Part shown: positions 35,025 through 43,696 of the stretch, in pieces
How the letters are laid out: each line of letters begins with the position of its first letter
Numbering within the stretch: the stretch's first letter is position 1
Assembly (NCBI RefSeq): GCF_004331465.1
Contig: NZ_SJKB01000002.1
Location: 496,001-560,000, forward strand
Reading direction: 5' to 3'
Length of the DNA stretch: 64,000 nt
Source of the DNA: Kribbella pittospori
Lineage (GTDB): Bacteria > Actinomycetota > Actinomycetes > Propionibacteriales > Kribbellaceae
The notes under the pieces: generated by a model
What the model was told of the DNA's origin: nothing
Seen by the model: only the letters and a program-made list of their open reading frames with translations
Database searches by the model: none
Program-made: the position numbers and the translations under genes

Positions 35025-36362
35025 GTGACGGTAGGGGTGGGTACGGGTGTCAGGATGTTGGTAGCGGAGCGGTACCGGTTGGGCGCCTCCATGGGTCGGG
35101 GTGGGATGGGTGAGGTGTTCCGCGGCACGGATGAGCAGTTGGGGCGTCCGGTCGCGGTCAAGTTGCTGCTGCCGTCCGACAAGGATCCGCGCGCTGCCGA
35201 GCGCTTTCACCGGGAGGCGCGCGCCGCTGCCAGGCTGAACGATCCGCACGTGGTCGCGGTGTACGACTTCGGCAACCACGGTGACGGGTTCTTCCTGGCG
35301 ATGGAGCTGGTCGAGGGCGGGTCGGTGGCGGACGAGCTCGCCGAGAAGGGGCCGCTGCCGAAGGACCGGGCGATCGACCTCATCGAGCAGAGCGCCGCGG
35401 GTCTGGCCGCGGCGCATGAGCAGGACGTCGTACATCGTGATGTGAAGCCGAGCAACCTGTTGCTGACGACCGAGGGGACCGTCAAGGTCGCCGACTTCGG
35501 TATCGCTCACGTCCCGGAAGAAGGGGCGAGCACGCTGACGGGGACCGGCCAGATCATCGGCAGCGTCCACTACCTCGCGCCGGAGCGGGCGCGCGGCGAG
35601 CGGTCCGGTAAGCCGGCGGACGTGTACGCGCTGGGTTGCGTGCTCTACCAGCTGGTCACCGGCCGGCCGCCGTTCACGGCGGATCATCCGACGGCGATCC
35701 TCTACCAGCATGTCGACGCTTCTCCTGGTCAGCCGAGTCTGATTCGTCCCGAACTCGGCGGCTCCTTCGAGATCGGCCTGCTCGGGATGCTCTCCAAAGA
35801 TCCCGCTGACCGTCCGTCCGCCGAGGAGGTCGCGGGCGGTTATCTGCGTACGGCGAGCGTTGGCACCGCAGCACCCGCAGGCCCAGAGACGACCAGCCCA
35901 CTCGAGCCCCTGCCACCGCCGCCGCCGAACCACAAACGGCGGAACGCCCTGCTGATCGGACTGATCGCGGCCCTCGCGACGGCGGCCGCCGTCATGGCCG
36001 GCTTCATCCTCAACGGCAACGACACGCCGCCCCCGACCACCGACGTCGGGCCACAAACAACCCCCAGTACCGCGAGGCCGAGCCCAACCACGACCGACCC
36101 CTCTCGGTCCGCAACCGAGAATCAGCAGAGCCAGACGACGAAGACTCAGCCCACACGGAGCCCCTCACCGTCACGCACCCCGTCCGAGACTCCCTCGACC
36201 ACCCCGTCGGAAACGCCGTCACCGACCGAGCCCACCCAGACCAGCACCACCAGCGAACCCACTCAGTCGACGCCTACCTCCCCGTCGAACACACCGCCAC
36301 CCGAGACCAACTCACCGAGCACGCAACCGTCAGGCACGCCGCCACCACCTGGCGCCGAGTAG
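35025..36362 (+). CDS. PknB-like Ser/Thr protein kinase with Thr/Pro/Ser-rich extracellular stalk
   Basis: 445 residues. The kinase domain spans about 15-275: glycine loop GRGGMGEV, K46 (VAVKLLLP), catalytic D139 (VVHRDVKPSNLL), D157 of DFG (VADFGIAHV) and the APE-like YLAPERARG. After a Pro-rich linker there is one membrane helix (about 307-329) and an extracellular segment of about 115 residues made almost only of Thr, Ser, Pro and Glu. No PASTA repeats are present, so muropeptide sensing is unlikely. The GTG at 35025 gives the longest sensible start; ATG 35055 is an alternative. A relic of a second kinase lies 1.5 kb away. Confidence 0.9.
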   Translation: MTVGVGTGVRMLVAERYRLGASMGRGGMGEVFRGTDEQLGRPVAVKLLLPSDKDPRAAERFHREARAAARLNDPHVVAVYDFGNHGDGFFLAMELVEGGSVADELAEKGPLPKDRAIDLIEQSAAGLAAAHEQDVVHRDVKPSNLLLTTEGTVKVADFGIAHVPEEGASTLTGTGQIIGSVHYLAPERARGERSGKPADVYALGCVLYQLVTGRPPFTADHPTAILYQHVDASPGQPSLIRPELGGSFEIGLLGMLSKDPADRPSAEEVAGGYLRTASVGTAAPAGPETTSPLEPLPPPPPNHKRRNALLIGLIAALATAAAVMAGFILNGNDTPPPTTDVGPQTTPSTARPSPTTTDPSRSATENQQSQTTKTQPTRSPSPSRTPSETPSTTPSETPSPTEPTQTSTTSEPTQSTPTSPSNTPPPETNSPSTQPSGTPPPPGAE

Positions 36363-36423
36363 GAGGCGTAGAAATCCTTGCGGGGGGCACCGAAGATCTG
36401 TCCGCGTTTTCGGGAAGAGGACC

Positions 36424-36720
36424 GTGAACGAATCCGTCGTTGAGATCAACGGCCATCGGGTCGTGGCTGTGTCGCGGGTGACGACCCTGGCACGTCTCAG
36501 CGCGGGGTCGGTCTGCATCCGCTGCGGCGCCCACTTCGTGGACCGGCCCGAGATCGAGAACACCTCCTGCCCGGTCGCGGGCACTACGCACGGTCACGAG
36601 CTGTTCACCGATCCGGACGACGGACTCCTGTACTGCCGGCGCTGCCCGCTGGTGGCGTACGACCTCGACGACGTCGCCACCGAACCGCAGTGCCCGATGC
36701 CCCTGCACTCCTGGCATTAG
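36424..36720 (+). CDS. Small Cys/His-rich protein, putative zinc-binding
   Basis: 98 residues, GTG start with a GAGGA site. Cys pairs occur in SVCIRCGAHFVD and LYCRRCPLVAYD, with further Cys/His in NTSCPVAGTTHGHE and QCPMPLHSWH, a spacing suggesting one or two structural zinc sites. No family recognised. It sits between the kinase and the convergent SigB-like gene; a role in that signalling patch is conjecture. Confidence 0.7.
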   Translation: MNESVVEINGHRVVAVSRVTTLARLSAGSVCIRCGAHFVDRPEIENTSCPVAGTTHGHELFTDPDDGLLYCRRCPLVAYDLDDVATEPQCPMPLHSWH

Positions 36721-36739
36721 CCGTTGGCACGAGCCGGGC

Positions 36740-37570
36740 TCACGCGGCGGTCGGCAGTGGATCGAGCTTCCCGCGAAGGTCGCGAAGGATCCTGTTCAGC
36801 AGCCGGGAGATCTGCATCTGGCTGACGCCGATGTCGTCGCCGATGTCCGACTGCGTCCACCCTTCCACGAACCGCAGCTCCAGGATCCGCCGATCGCGCG
36901 GGTCCAGGTCGTCGACGACCGGGCCGAGCATGTCGACGGCTTCGAGCTGGTCGAAGTACCGACGGTCGCTGTCGTCGGCGACGGTCTCACCCAGCGGAGA
37001 TTCAGACTCGGTGGCAGGCCGATCGAGCGACAGCACGTTGAAGCATCCTCGCGCAGCCTCGGCGCCGTTGACCTCCGTGACGTCGACGCCGATGCGGTCC
37101 GCGATCTCCGTGAGCGTGGGTTCACGGTTGAGTTCCTGCTCGAGCACCGGTACGGCGGCCGCGATCATGCCCTGGAGTTCCTGCATCCGGCGTGGGATTC
37201 GCACGGTCCAGGAACAGTCGCGGAAGTACCGCTTCACCTCGCCACGGATGGTCGGGATGGCGAACCCGATGAACGGCGTACCGTGGTCGAGCCGGAAGTT
37301 GTGCACCGCCTTCAGCAGACCGAGGTACGCGACCTGTTCGAGGTCCTCGTCCTCGGCACCGCGACCGCGGAACCGCCGCCCGATCCCGCGGGCGATCTCG
37401 ATGTTCAACTCGACGATCTCTTCGAGCAGCCGTTGCTGCTCGTCCTCGTCCGTACTGCGTTCTCTGGCCTCGAACAATGCCCAGGTTGCGGCTTCGCGGC
37501 GGGCTCTGTCCTCGGGAGTCAGGCAGTCCTTGCGGACTGGGCTGACCAGAGCGGATTCGGTGGGAACCAT
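36740..37570 (-). CDS. RNA polymerase sigma factor, SigB/SigF/SigG subfamily
   Basis: 276 residues. Region 2 (about 45-115) reads IARGIGRRFRGRGAEDEDLEQVAYLGLLKAV with the -10 recognition helix FIGFAIPTIRGEVKRYFRD. Region 3 follows with RIPRRMQELQ. Region 4 (about 225-272) carries LRFVEGWTQSDIGDDIGVSQMQISRLLNRIL. This subfamily governs general stress and development in actinomycetes and is usually held by an anti-sigma kinase. No RsbW/RsbV pair is encoded nearby; an intact PknB-like kinase and a GAF-ANTAR gene flank it. The ATG at 37570 was chosen by family length and an AGGT site. Confidence 0.92.
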   Translation of the reverse strand: MVPTESALVSPVRKDCLTPEDRARREAATWALFEARERSTDEDEQQRLLEEIVELNIEIARGIGRRFRGRGAEDEDLEQVAYLGLLKAVHNFRLDHGTPFIGFAIPTIRGEVKRYFRDCSWTVRIPRRMQELQGMIAAAVPVLEQELNREPTLTEIADRIGVDVTEVNGAEAARGCFNVLSLDRPATESESPLGETVADDSDRRYFDQLEAVDMLGPVVDDLDPRDRRILELRFVEGWTQSDIGDDIGVSQMQISRLLNRILRDLRGKLDPLPTAA

Positions 37571-37819
37571 GAAGATGACCTCGCGACGGGGAGTCACGGC
37601 GCAGCCCACCTCCGGACCACGGTCATTACCTACGTCAATCCAGTACCCCATCGCATGCATGGACGGCCGGAACGCGGGTACCCGATGCGCCCAAGGCACG
37701 GTCGGTGGAGTGCGGCCAGAACTGCGGGCTGGGTCTCCACGACCGTGCCATCGGAGTACGACGTACTCTCAGGAGCATCGCTCCAGCGCACACCAACCAC
37801 CACAAACGGCGAGGTCTGC

Positions 37820-38489
37820 TCAGGGCTTCGGCTTCTTCGGCTTGTCCTGACCCGGCTTCTCGTCCTTCGGGCGACTGGTGGGTCCGGGATCCGGCGGCTT
37901 CGGCTTGCTGGGACCTGACTGCGGCAACGGCTGGAGCGTCGTCGTCCGGGTGACCGTGTGGATCGCGGCCGGACTCGGTGGTCGAGACGTCGTCTCGTGA
38001 TGCGGCTGTCACGCGGAGTCAGGTCGTTTGTCGTCGGGAGCTTCACATCCCTTGTGGCGAAGACGATTCCGAGAGTTGCCGACAGCACCAATGCCAGTCC
38101 GGCGACAACTCCGGCGCGCACCGGCCGCGCGGCTGTCCGCGTACGGGTAAACCTCCGGTGACCGGCGGCTGGACGCCGTCGGCGACCTGCGCCGCGGTCG
38201 GTCGTTCGGTGGGGTCCTTGGTGAGCATCCAGAGCAGTAGCGCTTCGACATCGCGGGCCAACTCAGGCCGGAGTTCACTTAGCGGAACCGGTTCGCGCCG
38301 TACGTGCTGGAACATGATCGACGCCGGCTCGTCAGCGAGGAACGGCGGATGCCCGGTGACCAACTGGTACAGCACACAGCCGAGCGCATAGACATCGGAC
38401 GGCGGCTCCGCAGGACGACGCATGTACACCGCACGGCCGCGTTTCGCCGCGGGTACCGGGCAGCCATACCGCTTCGCGTCGAGCAGCAC
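37820..38489 (-). pseudogene. Ser/Thr protein kinase relic
   Basis: The sequence keeps only the kinase C-lobe (SDVYALGCVLYQLVTGHPPF, MLTKDPTERPTAAQVADG). This is very like the intact kinase 2 kb away. The N-lobe, catalytic loop and DFG are absent. The frame shifts near 38155 into a membrane helix (AGVVAGLALVLSATLGIVFA) and again near 37985 into a Pro/Lys-rich tail (DEKPGQDKPKKPKP, stop at 37820). It cannot encode an active kinase. Confidence 0.8.
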
Positions 38490-38568
38490 CGGCCAGGCCG
38501 AGTGCAGCCAAGCTCGAGAGCCGGGTCTCGTCCTGGCACTGGGGTTCGGTGCTCGGCGCGGAGCACTG

Positions 38569-39234
38569 TCAGTCGCTCGCGATGAGACGTCTGGCGACTT
38601 CTCGCAGTTTGACGTTGCCGTCCTGGGAGAGGCGGGCCAGGAAGGCGAAGGCGCGTTCGTCGGTCAGGTGGTAGCGCTCCATCACGATGCCGACCGCGGT
38701 GCCGATCGTGCTGCGGGTGCGCACGGCTTCCTGCAGGTTGTGGATTTCGCGGGCGTAGTCGATCGCCATCGCCGCCTGGTGCCGGAACAGTTCACCGAGG
38801 CCACCAAGATCACCGAACGCGCCGACCTGACGGGCGTACAGGTTCAGCGCGCCACGCGACTTGGGCGCGTCAAACAGTTGAATGCCGGCCTGGGCGTTGA
38901 GCCCGGCAGCCACCGCACTCGCGGCGTACCGCGGGAACCGCTCGTCATGCGCCAGATCAGGTGACGTGATGTGCACCGAATCCGCGGCGGCCTGGTAGCA
39001 GGGGCCTTCCCGCAGTTCGTACTGCGCGGCGTCGACACCCCACAGCAGGTCGTCGGTCGGCGCGACCGTCTCCAACCGGCCGTCGACATGCAGGATCGTG
39101 ATGCTCGCGTAGTCGGTGTCCGGCAGCGCCTCGACCGCCGCCGCCGTGATCCGACTCAGCGTGTGGTCAAGGTCGCCAGGAGTGAGCGTCCTCGCCAATC
39201 GCTGGGCCAGGTCCAGGAGCCGGTCGTCAGTCAC
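38569..39234 (-). CDS. GAF and ANTAR domain-containing regulator
   Basis: 221 residues. The GAF domain covers about 20-150 (TDYASITILHVDGRLETVAP, YELREGPCYQAAADS) and the ANTAR domain about 155-215 (RSTIGTAVGIVMERYHLTDE, FAFLARLSQDGNVKLREVAR). It is the second such protein in the window and follows the GAF-ANTAR mould of actinobacterial RNA-binding antiterminators. GTG start. It lies between the kinase relic and the topoisomerase gene on the same strand and starts 40 bases after the topoisomerase stop. Confidence 0.88.
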   Translation of the reverse strand: MTDDRLLDLAQRLARTLTPGDLDHTLSRITAAAVEALPDTDYASITILHVDGRLETVAPTDDLLWGVDAAQYELREGPCYQAAADSVHITSPDLAHDERFPRYAASAVAAGLNAQAGIQLFDAPKSRGALNLYARQVGAFGDLGGLGELFRHQAAMAIDYAREIHNLQEAVRTRSTIGTAVGIVMERYHLTDERAFAFLARLSQDGNVKLREVARRLIASD

Positions 39235-39274
39235 GACCCAGCCGGTACCCGACCGGGTGAACCTGAAGCCCTGT

Positions 39275-40291
39275 TTACGCTCGAGTGTCCTGGTCCAGGA
39301 GGCGGTTGACGGAGCGTTCGAGGGTGGCGCGGGTCTCGTCGTCGTCCAGGTCGGTGCCGGCGCGGTCTACGGCATCGGTGATGGTGCGGCCGTGCTCGTA
39401 CTGCTCGACGACGCGCGGATCGACGTACGACGTACGCGCGACTGTCGGGGTGTTGCCGAGGTGATCGGAGACCTCCTCGAGCATCTCCTTGACCGCCGCG
39501 TTCAAGGCCTTCTTCGTCGTCGGCGGGTCCGCCTCGGCCAGGTCCACCGCGGCGTGCACGGTGGCGGTCCAGGTCCGGAGATCTTTGACCGTGTAGTCCT
39601 CTCCGACCAGTTCCTGAAAACGCTCGTTGATCGTGCCCGCGTCGATCTCGTGATAGCCGTCGTCGTCGCGGTACATCAGCAGCAGCGGGTTCTTGTGCCG
39701 GGCCCGCTTCAGCGACCGTACGGCGGTCGCCAGCCGATCGTCGTCCAACTCGATCGCCCGCTGCTGGCCGCCCTTCGCCACGAAGTCGAACACGACCTTG
39801 CCCTTGCTGACCCGGACATCGTCGCGCAGCAACGTCGCCGCACCACGGCTGCCGTGCTCCTCGGCGTACTCCGTGTTGCCGGTCCGGAAAACGCCGTAGT
39901 CGAGCATTCGCAGCGCTACGGCGAGCACTCGGCTGCGATCGAGACCGCGCTTGCACAGGTCCGCGTCGACCGCCTCCCGGAAGGCCGGGAGTTTGCGTGC
40001 CAACCGACGTACGCGATCGTGCTTGTCTTCGTCCTGGGCCGAGCGCCAGTCGTCGTGGTACAGGTACTGCCGCCTGCCCGCCTCATCCGTGCCCATCGCC
40101 TGGATGTGACCGTTCGGGTACGGACAGATCCACACGTCCGTCCAGGCCGGCGGGATCGCCAGCGTCCGGATCCGCTCGACCACGTCCGTGTCCTTGAGAA
40201 CCTTGCCGTCGGCATCCACATAGCTGAACCCACGCCCACGCCGCCGACGCGAGAAACCCGGCTCGTCAGGATGGCTCCGCCGAAGTCGCAT
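39275..40291 (-). CDS. DNA topoisomerase IB
   Basis: 338 residues, the size of poxvirus-type bacterial TopIB. The N-terminal domain (GFSYVDADGKVLKDTD, IPPAWTDVWICPYPNGHIQA, GRRQYLYHDDWR) is followed by the catalytic domain: Arg in NTEYAEEHGSRGAATLL, Lys in VFDFVAKGG, Arg in VKDLRTWTATV and the nucleophile Y289 in RTSYVDPRVVEQY. It relaxes supercoils by single-strand nicking without ATP. Bacterial copies often act in stress or repair contexts; here it neighbours a stress sigma factor and a GAF-ANTAR gene. Confidence 0.92.
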   Translation of the reverse strand: MRLRRSHPDEPGFSRRRRGRGFSYVDADGKVLKDTDVVERIRTLAIPPAWTDVWICPYPNGHIQAMGTDEAGRRQYLYHDDWRSAQDEDKHDRVRRLARKLPAFREAVDADLCKRGLDRSRVLAVALRMLDYGVFRTGNTEYAEEHGSRGAATLLRDDVRVSKGKVVFDFVAKGGQQRAIELDDDRLATAVRSLKRARHKNPLLLMYRDDDGYHEIDAGTINERFQELVGEDYTVKDLRTWTATVHAAVDLAEADPPTTKKALNAAVKEMLEEVSDHLGNTPTVARTSYVDPRVVEQYEHGRTITDAVDRAGTDLDDDETRATLERSVNRLLDQDTRA

Positions 40292-40494
40292 ACCGCCCCG
40301 GTACCCGACTCCATGCCCCAGCTGTTGTTGGTGCCGCGTGTGGGTGAGTCGCGGGAGTGACCGGTCACTGACGCCAAGTAGGCGTTTGAAACGGGGTATT
40401 GCGCGGGCGGGTTCTTGGCTTCATAGTTGCGGTCACTTGGGTGCTCACGGGGGGCTGTGAGGGCTGGTGAGGACAGGTGAGCCTGGGGGGCTTC

Positions 40495-43400
40495 ATGAGG
40501 CGTTACGCCGGATTGCGCCGGTGGGTGGCTGCGGCCTGCGTGCTGTTGTTGGTGCCGTTGGCAACGATCGAGTCGGCGAGCGCCGTCGCGCAGGTGCCGG
40601 CCGGATTCAGTGAGCAGGTGGTGTTCACCGGGCTGAGCAACCCGACGAACGTCGCGTTCTCGCCGGACGGACGGGTGTTCGTCGCGGAGAAGAGCGGCCT
40701 GATCAAGGTGTTCGACTCGCTCGACGACCCGACGCCGTCGATCTTCGCCGACCTGCGCACCCAGGTCTACAACTACTGGGACCGCGGCCTGCTCGGGATG
40801 GCGCTGCACCCCGACTTCCCTGCCGATCCGCGCATCTACGTGCTGTACACGCACGACGGCCTGATCGGCGGCCCGACACCGAAATGGGGTACGGCGGGAG
40901 CGACGGACGATCCGTGCCCGTCACCACCCGGGCCGACCAGCGACGGCTGCCAGGCAAGCGCCAGGTTGTCGGCGATCACCCCGGGCGGCGCCGAGCAGGT
41001 GCTCGTCGAGGACTGGTGCCAGGTGTTCCCCAGCCACTCGATTGGCTCGATCGAGTTCGGCCCTGACGGCATGATCTACGCCGGCGGCGGTGACGGCGGC
41101 AGCTTCGGGTACGCCGACTACGGCCAGGACGGCTTCACGGCATCGGACGAGACCCCCGACAACCCCTGTGCCGACGGCCAGGCACCCGTCGGCGCGAAGC
41201 TCACCTCGCCAACCGCTGAAGGCGGTGCGCTGCGCGCCCAGGACGTACGCACCAGCGGCGACCCCGCAAGCCTCGACGGCTCCATCATCCGGATCGATCC
41301 GGACACCGGCCTCGCCGCACCGGGCAACCCGGCTGCGGGTAGCTCCGATCCGAACACTCGCCGTATCGTCGCGCACGGCCTGCGCAACCCGATGCGCTTC
41401 GACTTCCGCCCAGGCACCAACGAACTCTGGATCGGCGACGTCGGCTGGACGAAGTGGGAAGAGATCGACCGCATCGTCAACCCCACCGCGCGGGTCACGA
41501 ACTTCGGCTGGCCCTGCTACGAGGGCCCGGGGCGCACGGCCGCCTACGACGCCCTCAACCTCAACCTCTGCGAGAACCTGTACGCCGCCGGCACGAGCGC
41601 GGTCGCCACGCCGTACTACACCTACGACCACACCGCGCACATCGTCACCGGCGAGACCTGCAGCACCGGCAGTTCGTCGATCTCCGGCATGTCCTTCTAC
41701 GAGAACGGCAACTACCCACCGGAGTACGACGGCGCCCTGTTCTTCTCCGACTACAGCCGGCAGTGCACCTGGGCGATGCTCCCCGGCACCAACGGCCTCC
41801 CGGACCCCGCCAAGATCGTCAACTTCGCGTCGGGGTACGGAACGACCAGACTGCAGCAGGGTCCGGGCGGCGACCTGTTCGCGGTCGACTACGACAACGG
41901 CAGGGTCCTGCGCTACGTCTACAGCGCGACCAACAACCCGCCGACCGCGGTGATCGACGCGGACCCGTCCAGCGGACCGACCCCGCTGACGGTCACCTTC
42001 GACGGGACCGCCTCGAACGACGCCGACGGCGACGCGCTCACGTACGCGTGGGATCTGGACAACGACGGCCAGTACGACGATTCGACGGCGTCAACTGTCC
42101 AGCACACCTACACCACCAGCGGCGCCGCCATCGCCCGGCTGAAGGTGACCGACAGCCACGGCGGGACCGGTACGGCGACCACCCAGATCAATGTCGCCAA
42201 CACCGCACCAACGGCGTTGATCACGTCACCCGGTCCCGCGACGACGTGGAAGGTTGGCGACACCATCAGTTTCGCGGGCACCGCCACGGATCCGGAGCAG
42301 GGCACGCTCCCCGGCTCTGCGCTGACCTGGGCGCTGATCATGCATCACTGCCCAAGTGATTGCCATGCGCACCAAATCACGACGATGACCGGAGCGAGTG
42401 GCACCTTCACCGCGCCCGATCACGAATACCCGTCATATCTCGAATTGCGGCTGACCGCGAGGGACTCCGGCGGGCTGACCGACGTCAAGAGCGTGCAACT
42501 GGAGCCGAAGACGGTGAAGCTCACGTTCGGCACTCAGCCGTCGGGTCTGCAGCTGACCTACCTGAACAAGACCGCGGTCGCTCCGACCACCGGTACGGCG
42601 ATCGTCGGCTCGAGCGGATCGTTGTCCGCCGGCCTCCTGCAGTCGTCGGCGAACAACCTCTACCGGTTCGCATCCTGGTCCGACAACGGTGCGCGCAACC
42701 ACAACTTCGTCGCGCCGGCGGCGCCCGCGACGTACACGGCGAGGTACGTGCCGAAGCGCAACCTCGCCCGCGGCCGGGCGGTCGCGGTGTCGAGCGTCTA
42801 CGCGGCCGGCCGGGAGGGATCGAAGGCGGTCGACGGGTCGATGACGACTGCGTGGACGAGCAAGCGCAGCGATCCGCAATGGCTGCGGGTCGACCTCGGC
42901 TCGGTCCAGGTGGTCAACCAGGTGCTGCTCAACTGGTCGTCGGCGTACGCGAAGGCGTACCAGATCCAGGTGTCCGGCAACGCGCAGACCTGGAAGACCG
43001 TCTACTCGACCACCGCCGGGAACGGCGGCACCGACAACGTCGTGTTCGGGGCGATCTACGCGCGGTACGTGCGGATCAACGCGACCGCTCGCGTTGCGGC
43101 AGGCAACTACTACGCGCTGTGGGAGTTCGGGGCGTACGGCGACCGCGGGCCGATCACCGGGATCGCCGGCAAGTGCATCGACATCTACCAGGCCCGGACG
43201 GACAACGGCACGCCGACCGTCCTCTACACCTGCCACAGCGCCTTGAACCAGCAGTGGACGCAGTACGAGGACGGCACGGTGCGCTCGCTCGGCAAGTGCC
43301 TCGACGTGCGCGGTACGACGATCCGGTCCGAGGCGGTGCTGTGGACGTGTGACGGGAGTGCTGGGCAGAAGTGGTTGCCTCGTCCGGACGGATCGCTGCT

Positions 43401-43515
43401 GAACGTGCGCTCCGGGCAGTGCCTCGACGCCACCGGTGCGTCCAGCGCCAACGGCACGAAGCTGATCATCTACACCTGCCACGTCGCGGTGAACCAGAAG
43501 TGGGTGCTGCCGTAA
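40495..43515 (+). CDS. Secreted PQQ-type sugar dehydrogenase with PKD, F5/8-type and ricin-B lectin domains
   Basis: 1006 residues. A signal peptide (LRRWVAAACVLLLVPLATIE) is followed by: a glucose/sorbosone-dehydrogenase beta-propeller (about 35-480; GLSNPTNVAFSPDGRVFVAE, RGLLGMALHPDFPADPRIYV, GEFGPDG-like and HGLRNPMRFDF); a PKD domain (about 481-570; DADGDALTYAWDLDNDGQYD); a second beta-domain (about 571-690); an F5/8-type discoidin domain (about 756-882; DGSMTTAWTSK, QWLRVDLGS); and a ricin-type lectin (about 886-1006) with QxW repeats (NQQWTQY, GQKWLP, NQKWVLP). Such enzymes oxidise sugars at carbohydrate surfaces; the lectin and discoidin modules would hold it on a polysaccharide. The ATG follows GGGGGG. 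Confidence 0.9.
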   Translation: MRRYAGLRRWVAAACVLLLVPLATIESASAVAQVPAGFSEQVVFTGLSNPTNVAFSPDGRVFVAEKSGLIKVFDSLDDPTPSIFADLRTQVYNYWDRGLLGMALHPDFPADPRIYVLYTHDGLIGGPTPKWGTAGATDDPCPSPPGPTSDGCQASARLSAITPGGAEQVLVEDWCQVFPSHSIGSIEFGPDGMIYAGGGDGGSFGYADYGQDGFTASDETPDNPCADGQAPVGAKLTSPTAEGGALRAQDVRTSGDPASLDGSIIRIDPDTGLAAPGNPAAGSSDPNTRRIVAHGLRNPMRFDFRPGTNELWIGDVGWTKWEEIDRIVNPTARVTNFGWPCYEGPGRTAAYDALNLNLCENLYAAGTSAVATPYYTYDHTAHIVTGETCSTGSSSISGMSFYENGNYPPEYDGALFFSDYSRQCTWAMLPGTNGLPDPAKIVNFASGYGTTRLQQGPGGDLFAVDYDNGRVLRYVYSATNNPPTAVIDADPSSGPTPLTVTFDGTASNDADGDALTYAWDLDNDGQYDDSTASTVQHTYTTSGAAIARLKVTDSHGGTGTATTQINVANTAPTALITSPGPATTWKVGDTISFAGTATDPEQGTLPGSALTWALIMHHCPSDCHAHQITTMTGASGTFTAPDHEYPSYLELRLTARDSGGLTDVKSVQLEPKTVKLTFGTQPSGLQLTYLNKTAVAPTTGTAIVGSSGSLSAGLLQSSANNLYRFASWSDNGARNHNFVAPAAPATYTARYVPKRNLARGRAVAVSSVYAAGREGSKAVDGSMTTAWTSKRSDPQWLRVDLGSVQVVNQVLLNWSSAYAKAYQIQVSGNAQTWKTVYSTTAGNGGTDNVVFGAIYARYVRINATARVAAGNYYALWEFGAYGDRGPITGIAGKCIDIYQARTDNGTPTVLYTCHSALNQQWTQYEDGTVRSLGKCLDVRGTTIRSEAVLWTCDGSAGQKWLPRPDGSLLNVRSGQCLDATGASSANGTKLIIYTCHVAVNQKWVLP

Positions 43516-43696
43516 ATCAGTCGAGTCGTTGTCGAGCTGTGGGACGGCGAGGCGACTCCTGGACGACCAGGGGCTCGCGAGACCGTCGTACGCGACTGCT
43601 TGGGTTAGCGGCTTGCCGGGGTTCATGACGGGGTCAGCCGGTGTTCACCTGGTCCGGCGAACGTCGCGCTGACGTCCTGGTGAGGGGAGCAAGTAC

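Noticed and set aside
40395..40425. SigB-type promoter (GTTT and GGGTAT) before the sugar dehydrogenase
   Set aside because: The two boxes are only 6 bases apart, far from the required 14-16, so it is probably chance.
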